A stretch of 64,000 bases of DNA, from assembly GCA_033060915.1 (NCBI GenBank), contig CM065381.1:2350001-2414000 (forward strand), read 5' to 3'. A program made the position numbers and the translations under genes. This stretch comes from Euryodendron excelsum (Eukaryota; Streptophyta; Magnoliopsida; Ericales; Pentaphylacaceae). The notes under the pieces are model-generated. The model searched no databases, was not told the DNA's origin, and was given only the letters and a program-made list of their open reading frames with translations. How positions within the stretch are numbered: position 1 is the stretch's first letter; the number at the start of each line of letters is the position of its first letter. Positions 1-11,857 of this stretch are shown one piece after another.

Positions 1-381
1 ACAATGAAAGTGTTTTGTTTTATGAAATTTGCCAACAATTCTAAATTCTAACACACCATACAATTAGTGTTTCAGTATGTCTAGATTCATGTCATGGGAA
101 AAATATATTACAATACTGGAAGCTGTATGCTGTCTATATAACCAGTTTTGCCCAATTTTTTTTTTATGCTTTTCCTTTACCTACAATTTTATAATATTTA
201 AAAATTTTAGCTTTCTTTAATGGATGATCCCACTTACTATGTCTAGTCATCCATTTATGTGCTCCTCGATTTGGCTAGAGTTGTAGGCCAGTAGTAAAAA
301 CTTCATTAGCATTTTTAGTTGACTTCTTTTGAATAATCTTGACTTTTTTTAATCCAAATTTACCTTTTTTTTAAAATTCAG

Positions 382-3300
382 AATTTCTTATGGACTAAAG
401 ACTGATATGTTTGAGATGTCTCGCAACATGTCACAAATGCTTGGGCACGTTTCACGGAAATGGGAAAAGGTGGACTTGACTATTGGGAGTTCAACATGCC
501 CTGGATGCCACCTATGTTACATTGATTCTTCTAAATTTTTGACATACCCATTTTGGGTACTAACATTTGAGTAAGGGTATTCAATAGGCAACCATTACCT
601 ACGCTTAATTACTTGAGTTTACTTTATAACTCTCCATATATGCATAAAATTTGTAAACAACATTTTACTCTAAAATTGAAGTATTTAAGAAATATGAAAT
701 CTAGCCACATCATATTCTTGGACATGACTGTTAGATGAATTCAACAGTTTGACACCTATCTGCACCTGACACTAATACTTAATTCCATGTAGCATAGAAT
801 GCCACTACAGCCTCCTTAGAGGCGTCTATGCTTCATTCAGACCTTGTGAGGTTCTGTCCTGCAAAAAACTGGCCTGCTTGGAAATCCAGTTTTCTTTCAA
901 GGTATGGATGCAAGTTGCTTCTATAGGTATAAACAATAAGCTACATTTGGATTTCATAAGAGAAGACACAGAGAAAATTTATCCACGCCTTGTACATGAT
1001 TTAAAATGTTTTTGACTTTTATGACCTATATATCAAAAAAATTAAGATAAGCTGTTATTCCAAGGTTGTCTATGAGTTAGTCCATGATTTTAAGTCCACC
1101 GGGATCCTAATTAAAATCCTGTTCTAGGACTGATGCCTAAGGCTTCTAGGGGTGATTTCTAAAATTTTCTTCTACTTTTTCTTCATTCTTCTTTATTTTT
1201 TTTGAAATTTGAAGCCTATAACAGCCTTGATCAAATCTGTTTTGTTCATTTGTTCCAGTCACTACATTTACTCTACTAGCCTAAGCCCTTCCCCCTATAA
1301 TTCTTCAATCCTAGCATGGCTAAAAAAATCCAAAATACAAACAGCACTGTTCTTGACAGCACCCAGCACAGTTTCAGAATTCATCCCTTCCCTTATTCGA
1401 TTAAGCATTAACCCTATGTCCTTCATACACTTATATTCCTTAATTTCCAGCTTGATATTAGCCTTAAACTGCAATATGAGCCAACAAAACCCAACTTCTA
1501 AGTTTTTTACATCTGATTTGCACCAAATGCACGGAATCATCATGTGTACAACCCTGTGTTTGGTTGCAAGCAAATATCTGCATACATTGTTTTCTTTGCA
1601 AGATATTTGGACAATTATCACCATTAACATGTAATAGGATGTTCCAATAAATTGTGTTTTGGCTAGTTGAATTATTGCATGTTGCTAATCATAGTGACTG
1701 AAGTTATCATTTCATTCTAGGTTAAAATTTAATGCTTTGGATCTGCATGCGTCAAACAGCAAGTGGAAATAAAAATTGTAATTTCTTGTGAGACTCCTTT
1801 TGATCTTACACCCAGTTTAAATTTTTGCTGAAACAACTAGTGTTTCCAGATTTGCTTCAGCCTTCATCTTTGACTACGAGGACTTCCATTAGAGGATCTT
1901 TTGCAAAGACTTCCACGAATTTTGGCTCAGGTACTTCTCCATGGTTGAAGCTCATTGCTCGCCTATGTTTGTATGACTTACGACTTCTCTAAATGTCTTT
2001 GAGCTTCTAACATGAACACATTTTTTCTATTTATATGCCTTACTGCTAGTGCTAGTACATTTACATGGTTTTTTATCTTCCTCATTTGCCCTTTACTTTT
2101 ATGTACGCTTTTCCAAAAATCTACTATTTATTGTTTATGAGGAGATGCATCAGGTCACCGTTACTTTTTTTTTTTTTTTTTTGTTCGGTAGATATCAATG
2201 CTTATGCTCAATATCAAATTGACGAAGTCAAATTCATTAGAGAAAATGAAGACAATTCATAAGGTTTGGTTGCTTGAGGGAGAGTGAGAATATGTGTTCT
2301 CTAAGACATTTATGGGAGTTAAATTTGCGTGGAAGGTAGTTGTAATGCAATTTTTGCACTCCCATGTGAAGCCTACTTGCAGTTGAAGTGTGTCCATGAT
2401 CTATCCAATGCACTGTCACAACGTAAATTCAATGCAAAATGTTCTGTTTGTAGGTGTTCTGCTGCACCAATAATTCTTGTTAGTTCTTGGTATCTTACCT
2501 TTCTTCCCTCCCCTCTAATATGTTACTCTGCCTCTTCTTGACAGTTTGACATATCTGTAATTTAGAAACTCTTAGATCGTCCTGCGAATCCCAGGTTTTG
2601 AAAAAACAATGTTACGTATCAACGATACATATCGGTTTTTTGGGATACTGTTACGGATGCAAGGTAATTTATGTTCGATACATGAAATCACAACTGTATT
2701 GGTCGGGACAGACTGACACAGGACTCTAATGATATTGTATCAATCCATATTGACTGATAGGCCTTGCAGGCACCGATATGGTTTATACAGTTTGTTAGTA
2801 CTAGAAAATTTATTTTTGATAAATTTGTATTTTTTTTTTTGTTTTTCTCCTCTTTTCTTTATGAATATGTTTTATCCCTTAAAATATTTGATTCTATAGC
2901 TATATAATGTCATTAAAATTTATAAATTCTGTAATTTGGTTAAAATAACAAATTTGGATTTAATAAGTAATTAAGTATTTATTTATTAGTTTTGGGTGTG
3001 ACTTATGAATTTATGAATCTAAGAGAAACAAGTATTAGTATGAGCATATAAGGTGTTAGCTTTAATATTGTCGCATTATTTGTATTACTATTGTACCAAC
3101 TATGAAATACCAACAAATATTGACTTATATCTACTTTATTCTTACGAATTATCTGTTCTAGTAACATTTCTAGAAATGAAATAAAGTTTCCTTGCTAAAT
3201 GGAATTCTGCATTTTTTTGTTGGTCTTAAAAGTTAACAACATAAAAATTCAATGTCATTAATAAACATTAAAAAATTATGATAAATAATTTCAAAACATG

Positions 3301-4617
3301 CTTATCATTGAGTATTTTGGTGTTTGCTAGTGCTTGGAAAAAATTCCCAAGTCTTTTGGGGTTATTTTTTGCAGTAGGTAATGTGGATGCTTTCTTCAAT
3401 CTTGTTCAAAGGCTAATGGTTTGCTGCAATTTTTACCCTTAATATGTGGCATTTTGTAGAGAGACCTTCAATGTTCCATATTCAAATAGCGGAGATTCAC
3501 GAAGAAGTATTGCGCTATTTACCAGTGAGTGGTATTATTGGACTGATCTTTTGGTGGGAAATGTTCTTCATTTTAGATAATGAAAGCATTCCATTACTAC
3601 CAACCCAAAGAAATACGACCTCTCTTAGATATACGGTTTATGCCGGAAAGGTACGGAATTGGACGATCACTCAAGACGTAGATGCGCCACTGGGTCGACC
3701 CACAATTTGTCCGATGCAACTTACGTAGTAATGGTCGTTCACTATGTGGCCTTAATTCATAATGTATGCTGGGATATTTTATTATGGATAGTCGGATATT
3801 TTAGCTTCTTTGTCTTTTTGGCCTTGCACAATGGATATATTGTCATTTACTTTAGCCTATCTAGCCCCTGTTTTTAACCTCTTTTTATTACATATGCTTC
3901 GTACTCTCCAAGGCTTTTGTCTCGGTACTATTTGCTTCAATGACTTATAGTAAGACATGCTTGTTGGCAATGTGATTGAATGCATAGAAGACACATCACA
4001 CTGGCTTTCCTGAGGGTTCATGAGCTGGTCAAGGCAGTTCAAGTGCTAGGAAACGTGAGTGGGTTTAATGCCTGGATATGTTTGCTTGTAATACAAACAA
4101 AAGGCCAAGAAAGGTATGGATTACATACCAAGTAGTTCAGAATGGTCAGCATTGAAACATGTCTGTTTTCATATATATACCAATATTTTCTTTTGTTGCA
4201 GGCTGGGCGGGCAATAGAAATCGGTTCTCTCATCTCTTCCAATTTTTCATGCTGACATTCAAGCTTCTGATGTAGATCTGTGGTTCTACCAGCTCAGTGT
4301 TGGCTCAGTTACGGTGAGGCCTCGCCCGACAAAATGGTTCTTTCCTGATGTATATCCACCTAGTCATGTAATCTTATTTTGTACATATGCAAACTTTCAA
4401 TTAGGCTCTGCTAGCTCGATATTGGTGGGAATGTCACCTCCACAGCATTTCATTTTATTCTAAGTATTTCGAGTTCTTACTTTGTGATTATTGTTGATTT
4501 TGTGATCTCTCAAAGGTCCAAGTGCACCCTAACGCCTCTAGGAGCTGTGGAAGGATTCTTATAGTTAATGCAACTTCTGCTTCTGCACAAGGGTCTTGGT
4601 TTGCAGGCGAATCATGA
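382..4617 (+). CDS. Unidentified plus-strand multi-exon gene (3' part), tentative model
   Basis: I do not recognise this gene; the model rests on exon-like segments with good splice sites and matching phases. Candidate exons: 382-469 (1 nt plus 29 codons, ISYGLKTDMFEMSRNMSQML onward, ends phase 0); 1861-1930 (PSSLTTRTSIRGSF onward, ends with one base); 2192-2262 (completes Asp, INAYAQYQIDEVKF onward, reaches TAA); 3378-3418 (NVDAFFNLVQRLM); 3462-3524 (RPSMFHIQIAEIHEEVLRYL, perfect GTGAGT donor); about 3991-4054 (LRVHELVKAVQVLGN, GTGAGT donor); 4218-4313 (KSVLSSLPIFHADIQASDVD onward); 4516-4617 (VQVHPNASRSCGRILIVN onward, TGA stop). The last three join in frame through introns of 163 and 202 bp. 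The TAA at 2260-2262 may mean two genes, alternative ends or decay. The 5' end lies outside the window. Confidence 0.35.
1209..1634. other. Overlapping open frames on both strands inside a putative intron
   Basis: A 141-codon frame on the plus strand (1209-1634) overlaps a 111-codon frame on the minus strand (1295-1630). The minus frame has the more protein-like composition, with charged stretches such as KANIKLEIKEYKCMKDIG, while the plus frame is rich in Ser, Leu and Ile. I recognise neither. An old transposon-derived coding fragment is possible. The stretch lies between two candidate exons of the plus-strand gene. Confidence 0.2.
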
Positions 4618-4925
4618 TATAACACATTGGGATTCTGGATTGAGTGTATCGTCGTGGGCGCATATTGTCTCCCTGTAACTTTGTCTCCGACTTCCTCTGG
4701 TCACTCTTCTTGTATGCTGACGACGGCCTAATTTCCTCATTGCTCAAGTGCCAACTTGTGGGTGCCATCTTATGCAACTACCATTCATGCTGGAATATTG
4801 CGCAATTGCCTAATTTGCTCTTTATGTGCTTCCAATCCTTGTATTTCAAAACCAGTTATGAACATCTCTCCTCCAGTTCCCCTGATTTCCTCTTCCTTTC
4901 TGTAAGACCCTTTATCAGGTGTAAT

Positions 4926-5301
4926 TAGAGATGGCAAAATAACTTGATATCTCGGGTTTCTGCCCCTCCCCTACCCTCGTATCCCCTATTGGTATAGGTA
5001 TGAGGTGACGCCAATTGGGGCAGGGGCGGATTTGGAAACAAGGTGCAAAAATCCGTTCCAACCAAACTCACCTCATTTACAAATATATATATATATGTAT
5101 GTATTTTATTAAAATATGATTTTTGTGATTTTTTCCTGGTAATTTTATCCATTATTTTATTTGTGATGTGTTTGAAAAAAAATGAAAAAATAAAGGGAGT
5201 GGGGCGGGTCAGGTTGGGTTCGGGGAGGAGTTATCATGGCGGGGTGAGAATGAGGTAAGAATTCTTCGACCAAAATCCGAAACCTGCTGTTGCCCGCCGT
5301 A
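4926..5301. mobile_element. hAT-like non-autonomous element
   Basis: The left end TAGAGATGGCAAA and the right end GTTGCCCGCCGTA are imperfect inverted repeats. They are flanked by related 8-bp sequences, GGTGTAAT on the left (4918-4925) and AGTGTAAC on the right (5302-5309), six of eight matching. Short TIRs with 8-bp target duplications are typical of hAT elements. The interior is rich in GGGGCGGG/CCCC motifs and holds no coding frame. It is old, judging from the decayed ends. Confidence 0.45.
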
Positions 5302-5610
5302 AGTGTAACATTAAATGCTTTCTCTAGTCGTCTAGGTAGGATAAAGGAGTAATCTCTTAATTATTTATTTTTTTATTGTAATTTAGCTAATAGTGGCAAA
5401 GCTTTGTTGTTAGCTTTTTTAAGTTGGGGTTCATTTTGATTGGAAAAGTAACTGCATTTTGCCTTTGAATCAACTATCAACTATCAACCGGGTCTAATGT
5501 CATTTGTAGCCAATGAGATTACTTACCAAGTCACAGATGCAAACTCTTCCACAAAAAATAAAATAAAATATATAAAATTGCTATAATAAAAAAAGAAAGA
5601 GGAGTTGTAA
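5302..5610. other. Intergenic DNA between the hAT-like element and the protease
   Basis: AT-rich sequence of about 300 bp with no convincing gene. It lies downstream of the minus-strand protease stop codon and should contain its 3' UTR and polyadenylation region; A-rich runs near 5555-5600 fit this only loosely. Confidence 0.4.
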
Positions 5611-7008
5611 TCAGTCCTCAAGAAGTTCACAATCTATCCTCTGGAAATAAAGCTTCAATTCAGCTAGATCATAGGCAATATTGTAATACTGTTGAGCCCT
5701 AATTCCAATCACACTCAAACTCTGAAACCCAACTGGCTCCACTGCCATGCAAAACTCGTCCCATCCAAGCAGCTGCTCAAACATGGCCTCCGAATCTAAT
5801 ACCAAATCAGCCCCTCCGGCAAAGTGAAATGTCACCACCGGAAACCCTTGAAGCTCTTGGCTCACCCTACCCTTGTAGCACAGTCTGTGCTAGCCGGACC
5901 GGTCCTTCACTCTCTGCAACACTCCACCGAGCAGGCTTTGCACTTCTGCGCTAAGGGGATCGAACCCACCTCTGTCTAGTCGTGTAATTGTTGTTCCGGT
6001 GTCAATGATCACTCCACCATAACCCAGTGGATCTCTTATGAAGGTCAGAGGGTCGATGTCAAGCCGCTTCTCACCTACGCTTATACCTTCTAGGGTTAGG
6101 TAGTACAGGCTCTTGAACACTTCCATTGGCGTCGAATAGCCTTCCATTTTCGCTCCATCCCCTATAATCAATTGGTTATACTCGTAGTGAGGATCGCTGA
6201 CACTGCCGATGCAGTAGGAGAATTTAGAACCCAAGTGAGAAACCAAAGACAAATGACTCGGACCGAGTCCAAGAACCCCACTTTCAAGGCCGTCGTAACC
6301 GTAATTTTCATGGCCACAGCCTAGTAGAACATCAGGAACAGTAGTTGTGCCTTCATCGGATGTCACAAACCCGAGCTCTTCCGTGCCAAGTTCTTCACTA
6401 GTGGCGGTTTGATCGGCATATCTAAGATAATACGGGCAAACTCTTCGAGAATCACAGTTTCCGCGTAAGGGATCAAGAACACAATAAGGAGAGTCACATG
6501 ATAGATTACTGTACGTAGAGGACTTCGAAGGATCAAATATGGGGTTTAGTTGGTAGAAACATTGGATGCAAGGGAGACATTGAAGCCATAGAAGGTTGCT
6601 TCCGGTGTCCATTGAAACGAGTTGTGGAACAGGCGGCCGGCCGATGGAGAAATTTACGAGAAATGAAGCGCCATCATAGCCCGGTATGAGACTGCCCCGG
6701 ACATCATCCGAGGCAGAAGAACTTTCAGTCCTTGCCTTTAGATAGGTATATCGAGCCGTGGAGCTTCTTGTAGCCTTCCTTACACGTTCGGAGACGGGGA
6801 TATTAGGGTTGTAATATGGAGAGAAAATTGAATCGCGGTGGATAAGTTTCGTGGCCAGCCGAGGAGGTTTAGTTATGGCAGTTGCTATGGTGGATCTGCT
6901 GGTCCCTGCATTGGATGGTGAGACATGAATGGTTATAAGCAAGAGAAGAAAGAGTTTATGGTGAACTAATGCATAGGAAGCATCCTCCATGGTAACAAAT
7001 TTATTCAT
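5611..7008 (-). pseudogene. Aspartic protease, CDR1/nepenthesin-type (A1 family), interrupted by one in-frame stop
   Basis: This intronless reading frame encodes a plant secreted aspartic protease. Residues 18-34 form a hydrophobic signal peptide (LFLLLLITIHVS). A prosegment follows (LIHRDS at 55-60, a typical family motif). The first catalytic site is DTGS at 134-137 and the second DTGT at 336-339, with a Cys-rich nepenthesin insert between them (CLPCIQC, CDSPYC, CPYYLRYAD). Codon 373 (5890-5892) is TAG. The same frame continues without any shift for 92 more codons to 5611 and encodes the conserved C-terminal part (FPVVTFHFAGGADL; SVIGIRAQQYYNIAYDL). The full length would be about 465 residues, normal for the family. 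The lesion is therefore a single nonsense codon that removes the last fifth of the protein. A TATA box at 7036-7043 suggests that Met7 (6990) is the real start. Recent pseudogene, sequencing error or stop readthrough are the alternatives. Confidence 0.9.
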
Positions 7009-7035
7009 GGCACTGTTACATTCATATTGGCCTCA

Positions 7036-7043
7036 TATTTATA
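7036..7043 (-). promoter_or_regulatory. TATA box of the aspartic protease
   Basis: The minus strand reads TATAAATA here, 28 bp before the first ATG of the protease frame. Transcription would be expected to start near 7006, which falls at or inside that first ATG. This favours the in-frame ATG at 6988-6990 as the translation start. Confidence 0.6.
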
Positions 7044-7398
7044 ATATCGTATTTAATATCTAATTAAGGAGACAAAATAATAATTCTTATAAATAATTGT
7101 CGGCTGATATTCGTATATTATAAGGTAGGATAGTAGTCCTCTAACAAAGATATATGATATAAAGCACCCTTGTGCTGAACTTTCTCATGCTTATATGACT
7201 TCCAATTTTCTCTTTTTTTCTTTTCTTTTTTAAACACAAATAACAAGATTGTTGCCTAACCATCACTCTTTGCAGGCCATAAATCATGTTTGTAGCATGT
7301 GAGGGCTTTCATATTCAGAGATTTTCTTTAAAACATATGACCACTTGAGAAGATATATATACAGTGATTTAGCTTACAATGATGAATTCATGTAGAAA

Positions 7399-7446
7399 CA
7401 TATTCCATGGCAACAAATTTATCCATGGCCTGTGCTACATATCATC
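7399..7446 (-). pseudogene. Relic of a duplicated protease 5' end
   Basis: This 48-bp stretch matches 6981-7027, which covers the start codons and leader of the aspartic protease, in the same orientation. The shared core on the plus strand is CCATGG-AACAAATTTAT-CATGGC with single-base differences. No other protease coding sequence follows. It looks like the remnant of a tandem protease copy that was otherwise lost. Confidence 0.5.
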
Positions 7447-8821
7447 TTTAAAGGTATTTGCAGTATTGGTTTTTCTTTTGGTTCAAGTATTATTGTACAT
7501 TTTCTCTATACTGTTTTGGGCATGTATTTGTAGTATTATATATATATATACATATATATAATATGCATACATATAACCACGTGTCAATGGCTTAAACTCA
7601 TTTTTCATATAATCTGAAACTTAACGAAAAATACTTGATTTGTTTGATTGAACCAATAGTAAGCGTTTTAAACGTTTCTATACTATATTTCATGAAAAGA
7701 AAACTCCTTCAAATCAAAAGGTGTACATAATTTTGATTCATTTTCTCAAAAAATAATCAATTGTATGTAATATGCAATCATGATAACTACTTTAACCTTA
7801 TCAACTCTAAAAAAATACTTGTAGAGCTCATGACTCATCAGCTATCACCCATATCATTATAGATATACACACATATAAACGTATTATTAATTCCTGTGAC
7901 ATCTTCCAATAGTTATTTGGTCAAAAAATTTTAAGATTTTCTAGAACTAAAATTTATGTTGACATTTGAGATATAAAATGGGAGAACAAAATATATAAAT
8001 TGACCGCTCTTCTATCAATTCTTGAAAAAAATACACCGACAAAAAGATGAATTTATTTATTTAACACTTTAATTTGCTTGTTTGTTAACAATAGGTTTTA
8101 AAAAAACTAATAATTATGTGACAAAGGTAGTAGATCTTAGCCATACATTGAGTTATGTAAAACTAGTGGCAAGCAATGGTGAAACTTGGCATGAGTGGTT
8201 GGTGAGATTTTATTTAAGGAAGTGTCTAAAGAGAGAGTTTGAGAGACTTCTAGAGAGAACCACAACACGTAATTGGTGCTGGGCACCAATAGTATAGTTT
8301 GTATGTGTGAGTGGTAGAGTGGGCAAATTGTTGTAATGCATTGTATTATTAGTCTATAATTGATGCTGGACACCAATGGTATAGTAAATCAACAAGCCAA
8401 ACACAGATTCTGTTGTGTATTGAAAGACCACTTCCTCAGCTTCTGCTTTATAGGCCACCATGTGTTCCATTGAATGCGAACAAAGAACTGGTGAAGGTCG
8501 TCTAGGCTACAGTAGCACAAAGTAGTAAACTCTTGCTCCATACTAGTAGTCTGTACAACAAATGAAGAGCTACCACTAGAAGAAGTCATGGAAGAAGAGG
8601 AGGACAAGGATGAAGGAATTAGGAGTAAATTGGAGATACCCAACCCAAATGAAAGTGGAGGGCAAACTTGTTTCAGTTGTATCTATAAAGCAAAATGAGC
8701 TTAGAATTATGAATGAGTTTTTGGTTTAGATGGATGGGACCAAAGCCACACATTGTTCTGGTAAAAAAAAAATTTGTTCTGTTTCAGCCTTACTTGTGTA
8801 CAAAAATAGTATAGATTATAG

Positions 8822-8855
<34 letters not shown>

Positions 8856-9361
8856 GTACACCTATACATATATTTATATAGCAGAGATGTGAAATTACAA
8901 TATCAAATCTGTATCTTTTGCGTTTCATCTGTGGGACCCAGCTGTCAATATCGAATTTCTACATATATTCGTTAACCAACTTTGAAGCTCTACAATTTTT
9001 GCGTTGATTTTGCATTGTTTTGCATGCATTTTGTATGATAAAGTTGAACACAAAAGTTATCAAAAATCAAATATTTGTAGCCTTTTTTAATCTTTAAAAA
9101 AAATTCTTATATTCATCCAAATCTGTTATGATTTGGGAAAAACCAAGACCACGAATAGCCTAGGCAAGGCGTCCCTTGCCTAGATCACATGTGCCATATG
9201 GACACATTGGGCCGTATCTATGGATGTATAGATACATACAGCCAGGCCCAGCATGTCTTTAAGACTCACACAGTAAACACCAGCCCACTCCCACTCCAAA
9301 AGGATCCTTTTTTCCAAGCTCAAGCCTCGGCTGAACTTTTCCCATATAATTTCCTAACAGA
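7447..9361. other. Intergenic, repeat-rich stretch
   Basis: No gene is supported. The stretch has AT microsatellites near 7533-7562 and an (AC)n-(TA)n microsatellite at 8822-8855. Around 8080-8645 two open frames of 71 and 84 codons lie on opposite strands; the minus one is Ser-rich at its start and I recognise neither. A degenerate transposon is plausible but not shown. Confidence 0.4.
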
Positions 9362-9560
9362 CTCTCAATCAATTTTGAACTGTTAATTATACCTTGGTGG
9401 ATTAAATGTTCAAGAATCAAAGTTCCTAAGCTCTTTCATAGCTTCCTTTGAACATTCAAACTTTCTCACTCAATTTTAAACTTACAATTCTACTTCGGTG
9501 AATTAAATCTTCAAGAATCAAAGCTCCTAAGCTCATTCGTAGCTTCTTTGATGGTTTAAC
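9362..9560. repeat. Imperfect tandem duplication, unit about 100 bp
   Basis: Copy 1 (about 9362-9462) and copy 2 (about 9463-9560) share blocks such as TTCAAGAATCAAAG-TCCTAAGCTC followed by a T-rich segment. The copies differ at scattered positions, so the duplication is not recent. Confidence 0.65.
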
Positions 9561-9889
9561 ATTTAAACACTTCTCTTTTCATATCATCTAAGCATGCTAT
9601 TGCTTTACCTTCATATAATTGGTTGTTTACATTATCATTTACATAATATCTATTATTTATATATATATATATATATACATATATTATTGGGGTTGTGTTC
9701 CGAAATTGTGATTTGAGTGGTGCGTTGGTATTGTTTCTCAATATGGTTGATGGTATGGTAAGTCACGGGTTGAAGCCCCAATTGATTAGGCCGAACAAGT
9801 ATGAATTAATTACATGGAGTATAAATCGCAAAAAACTCTTCGTTTCTGTAAAATCAAGAATTTTACCGAAATAATCGGATCCTTTGTCA

Positions 9890-10760
9890 CATAATTTCTT
9901 TTTAAACCTCTTCAAAAATCCAACTTTGTCATCGCTTTGACTAAAAATCATTTTCCTAAACTTTGGGAGAAAGGAAACCATATTTTTCAACCCTTTTTCA
10001 AAATATTAGCTTTGAAATTGTATTTTCAAATTAGTTTCCTAAGCAATTTTTAAAGCCTTTCTTGGTTAAGATACACTATTCCAACCCATTTTCACCGTTC
10101 AAAATCAATTTCCAGAACTTTCCTAGGTTAATAAATACCATTACAATCCTTTTTTTAAAAAAAAAATTAAGATCATTTCGGGACTTTGTTAGGTTGGGAG
10201 TTAATTTTCCAACCGTTTTCAAAGGCCGATATCAAATTTCGGCACTTTGTTCGGTTATGAAACATTATTTTCCAGCACTTTCCAAAAATTAGAATATTGC
10301 AAATTGATAAATAGTGATTTTCCCAATTATTTTCCTCACTTTCATTCCATGAAATCAATTTTCTTTAACTTTTAGGTTGTCAAATAGTATTTTCCAACTT
10401 TATCTTGACAAAAATCAATTTTCGAAACAATTCGGTTGAATACAATATCTTTCGTTTATTTTGAATATAGGATTATGAAATAATGTTTTCTAACCATTTT
10501 TAAGTCATATTTCGAAATCGAGATTGGTAATAATATTTTCCGTCAATTTTCTATTTATTTTGGTCATGAGACAATATTTTCTAATCATTCTTTATATCAA
10601 TTCCCATAATCGAAATTGGAAATGCTATTTTTCGGCCATTTACCCAAATGTTGGTTATGATTTTCTGTTGACCAGCTTGAGCTCTGCCTTGCTTTTCTAA
10701 CACACATTTCGAATATTCCTCGTTTTCAAACCCGAAATAGTATTTGCAAATTCACATTTT
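9890..10760. repeat. Degenerate minisatellite-like array
   Basis: Motifs resembling TTTTCCAACC, CAAAATCAATTTCC and TTTCGGTT recur roughly every 60-90 bp throughout this stretch with heavy divergence. The pattern suggests a decayed tandem array, possibly once internal to a transposon. The boundaries are approximate. Confidence 0.45.
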
Positions 10761-10882
10761 CAACTTTTACAAAGGTCAACAATTAACAACATTGCAATGA
10801 AGAAGTACCCAAAATTTCTGTCAAAAAAGCTACAATTTATAAAAATAAAAGATGAGCTCAAAATGGCCGGAAAAAAGAAAAA

Positions 10883-10920
10883 AAGAAGAAGAAGAAGAAG
10901 AAGAAGAAGAAGAAGAAGAA
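10883..10920. repeat. (AAG)n microsatellite
   Basis: About twelve uninterrupted AAG units. They create a spurious poly-Arg open frame on the plus strand at 10797-10988. The array lies downstream of the stop codon of the minus-strand glycosyltransferase and may be in its 3' flank. Confidence 0.95.
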
Positions 10921-11186
10921 CACTAATTCACCCATCCCCCAAGGAAGCGATCCTAGCAACAAGCTTCTGTCAACTTTCTGCTTATTAGCTCAACTCAAAG
11001 TCACCCTAATGGCTCTGCCAGTTGCCCTTGCTCTCAAAAAAGGAGCCAGGTCGGGGGGCATTCAATCCGTACGTCTTAGTGAATGAGGCGCTTTACGACA
11101 TGGTAAGCTCCATGAGAAATGAAGACGATTTAAGGGTCGAGAGCAACAGCTGGTCCGACCAAAGAATTAGAATGAAGATATCCCAT

Positions 11187-11819
11187 TCAAATTGTTGTGT
11201 AATTTGAGAAAAGTAACATCAAGTTATCCAGAGCGTCTGGCAAGAATTTCCTTGCAAATAAGTAACATGGCCGCGGCATTCCATTCCATAAGCAGAGTCT
11301 AACCTGGACTTCTTTCTGCAGCGATAGGATTGTTTTTCAGGATTTTTCTGGCCTAAACCAAATTTAAAAGGAAGAACTTTGGATTTGGAAGGTTGTCAGT
11401 CAACACATACCTTTTCATCACTTGTAACATGCACACTCTCATCAATAGACTGCAACGTGACACAATGCAAACAGTCAAACTCTTGAGTCCAAGAATCACA
11501 ACACTTTGCTAGAAATAATGTGGATACATAAACTAGAACACCAAGAACATTATATATTATTGTGCACCACCACAGTGGCCTCACTGACACATCCCCCTAA
11601 TTATTAGGTCCTCATGCCACATTACTTTAAAGAGTGGTGCTACAGTCTTTTTAATTTAAACACGGAAATAATTGATTCAGTCAATAGACAGGATTTTCAA
11701 TGAAACAACTATTTTATTCCTTCTGAAAGAAATGATGTAGCAGAAAATCTGTGAGCAACAATCCCTAAAGCACTTTAGGGAGGTCCAACAACCCCTTAAG
11801 TACTATGTCAATAGTGATG

Positions 11820-11857
<38 letters not shown>

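Noticed and set aside
843..900. Possible exon between the first two candidate exons of the plus-strand gene
   Set aside because: The required phase contains a TGA near its start, and the frames that stay open do not match the neighbouring exon phases.
3444..3728. 94-codon plus-strand frame taken as one uninterrupted coding region
   Set aside because: A perfect GTGAGT donor lies inside it, and competing frames after it look equally protein-like, so only its first part was used as a candidate exon.
4202..4255. Alternative terminal exon ending FSC-stop after LVKAVQVLGN
   Set aside because: The frame that opens at 4218 is longer, joins the next exon at 4516 in phase and gives a stronger coding pattern. 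It remains possible as an alternative end.
10797..10988. Small Arg/Lys-rich protein on the plus strand
   Set aside because: Composition is produced by an (AAG)n microsatellite; no other support.
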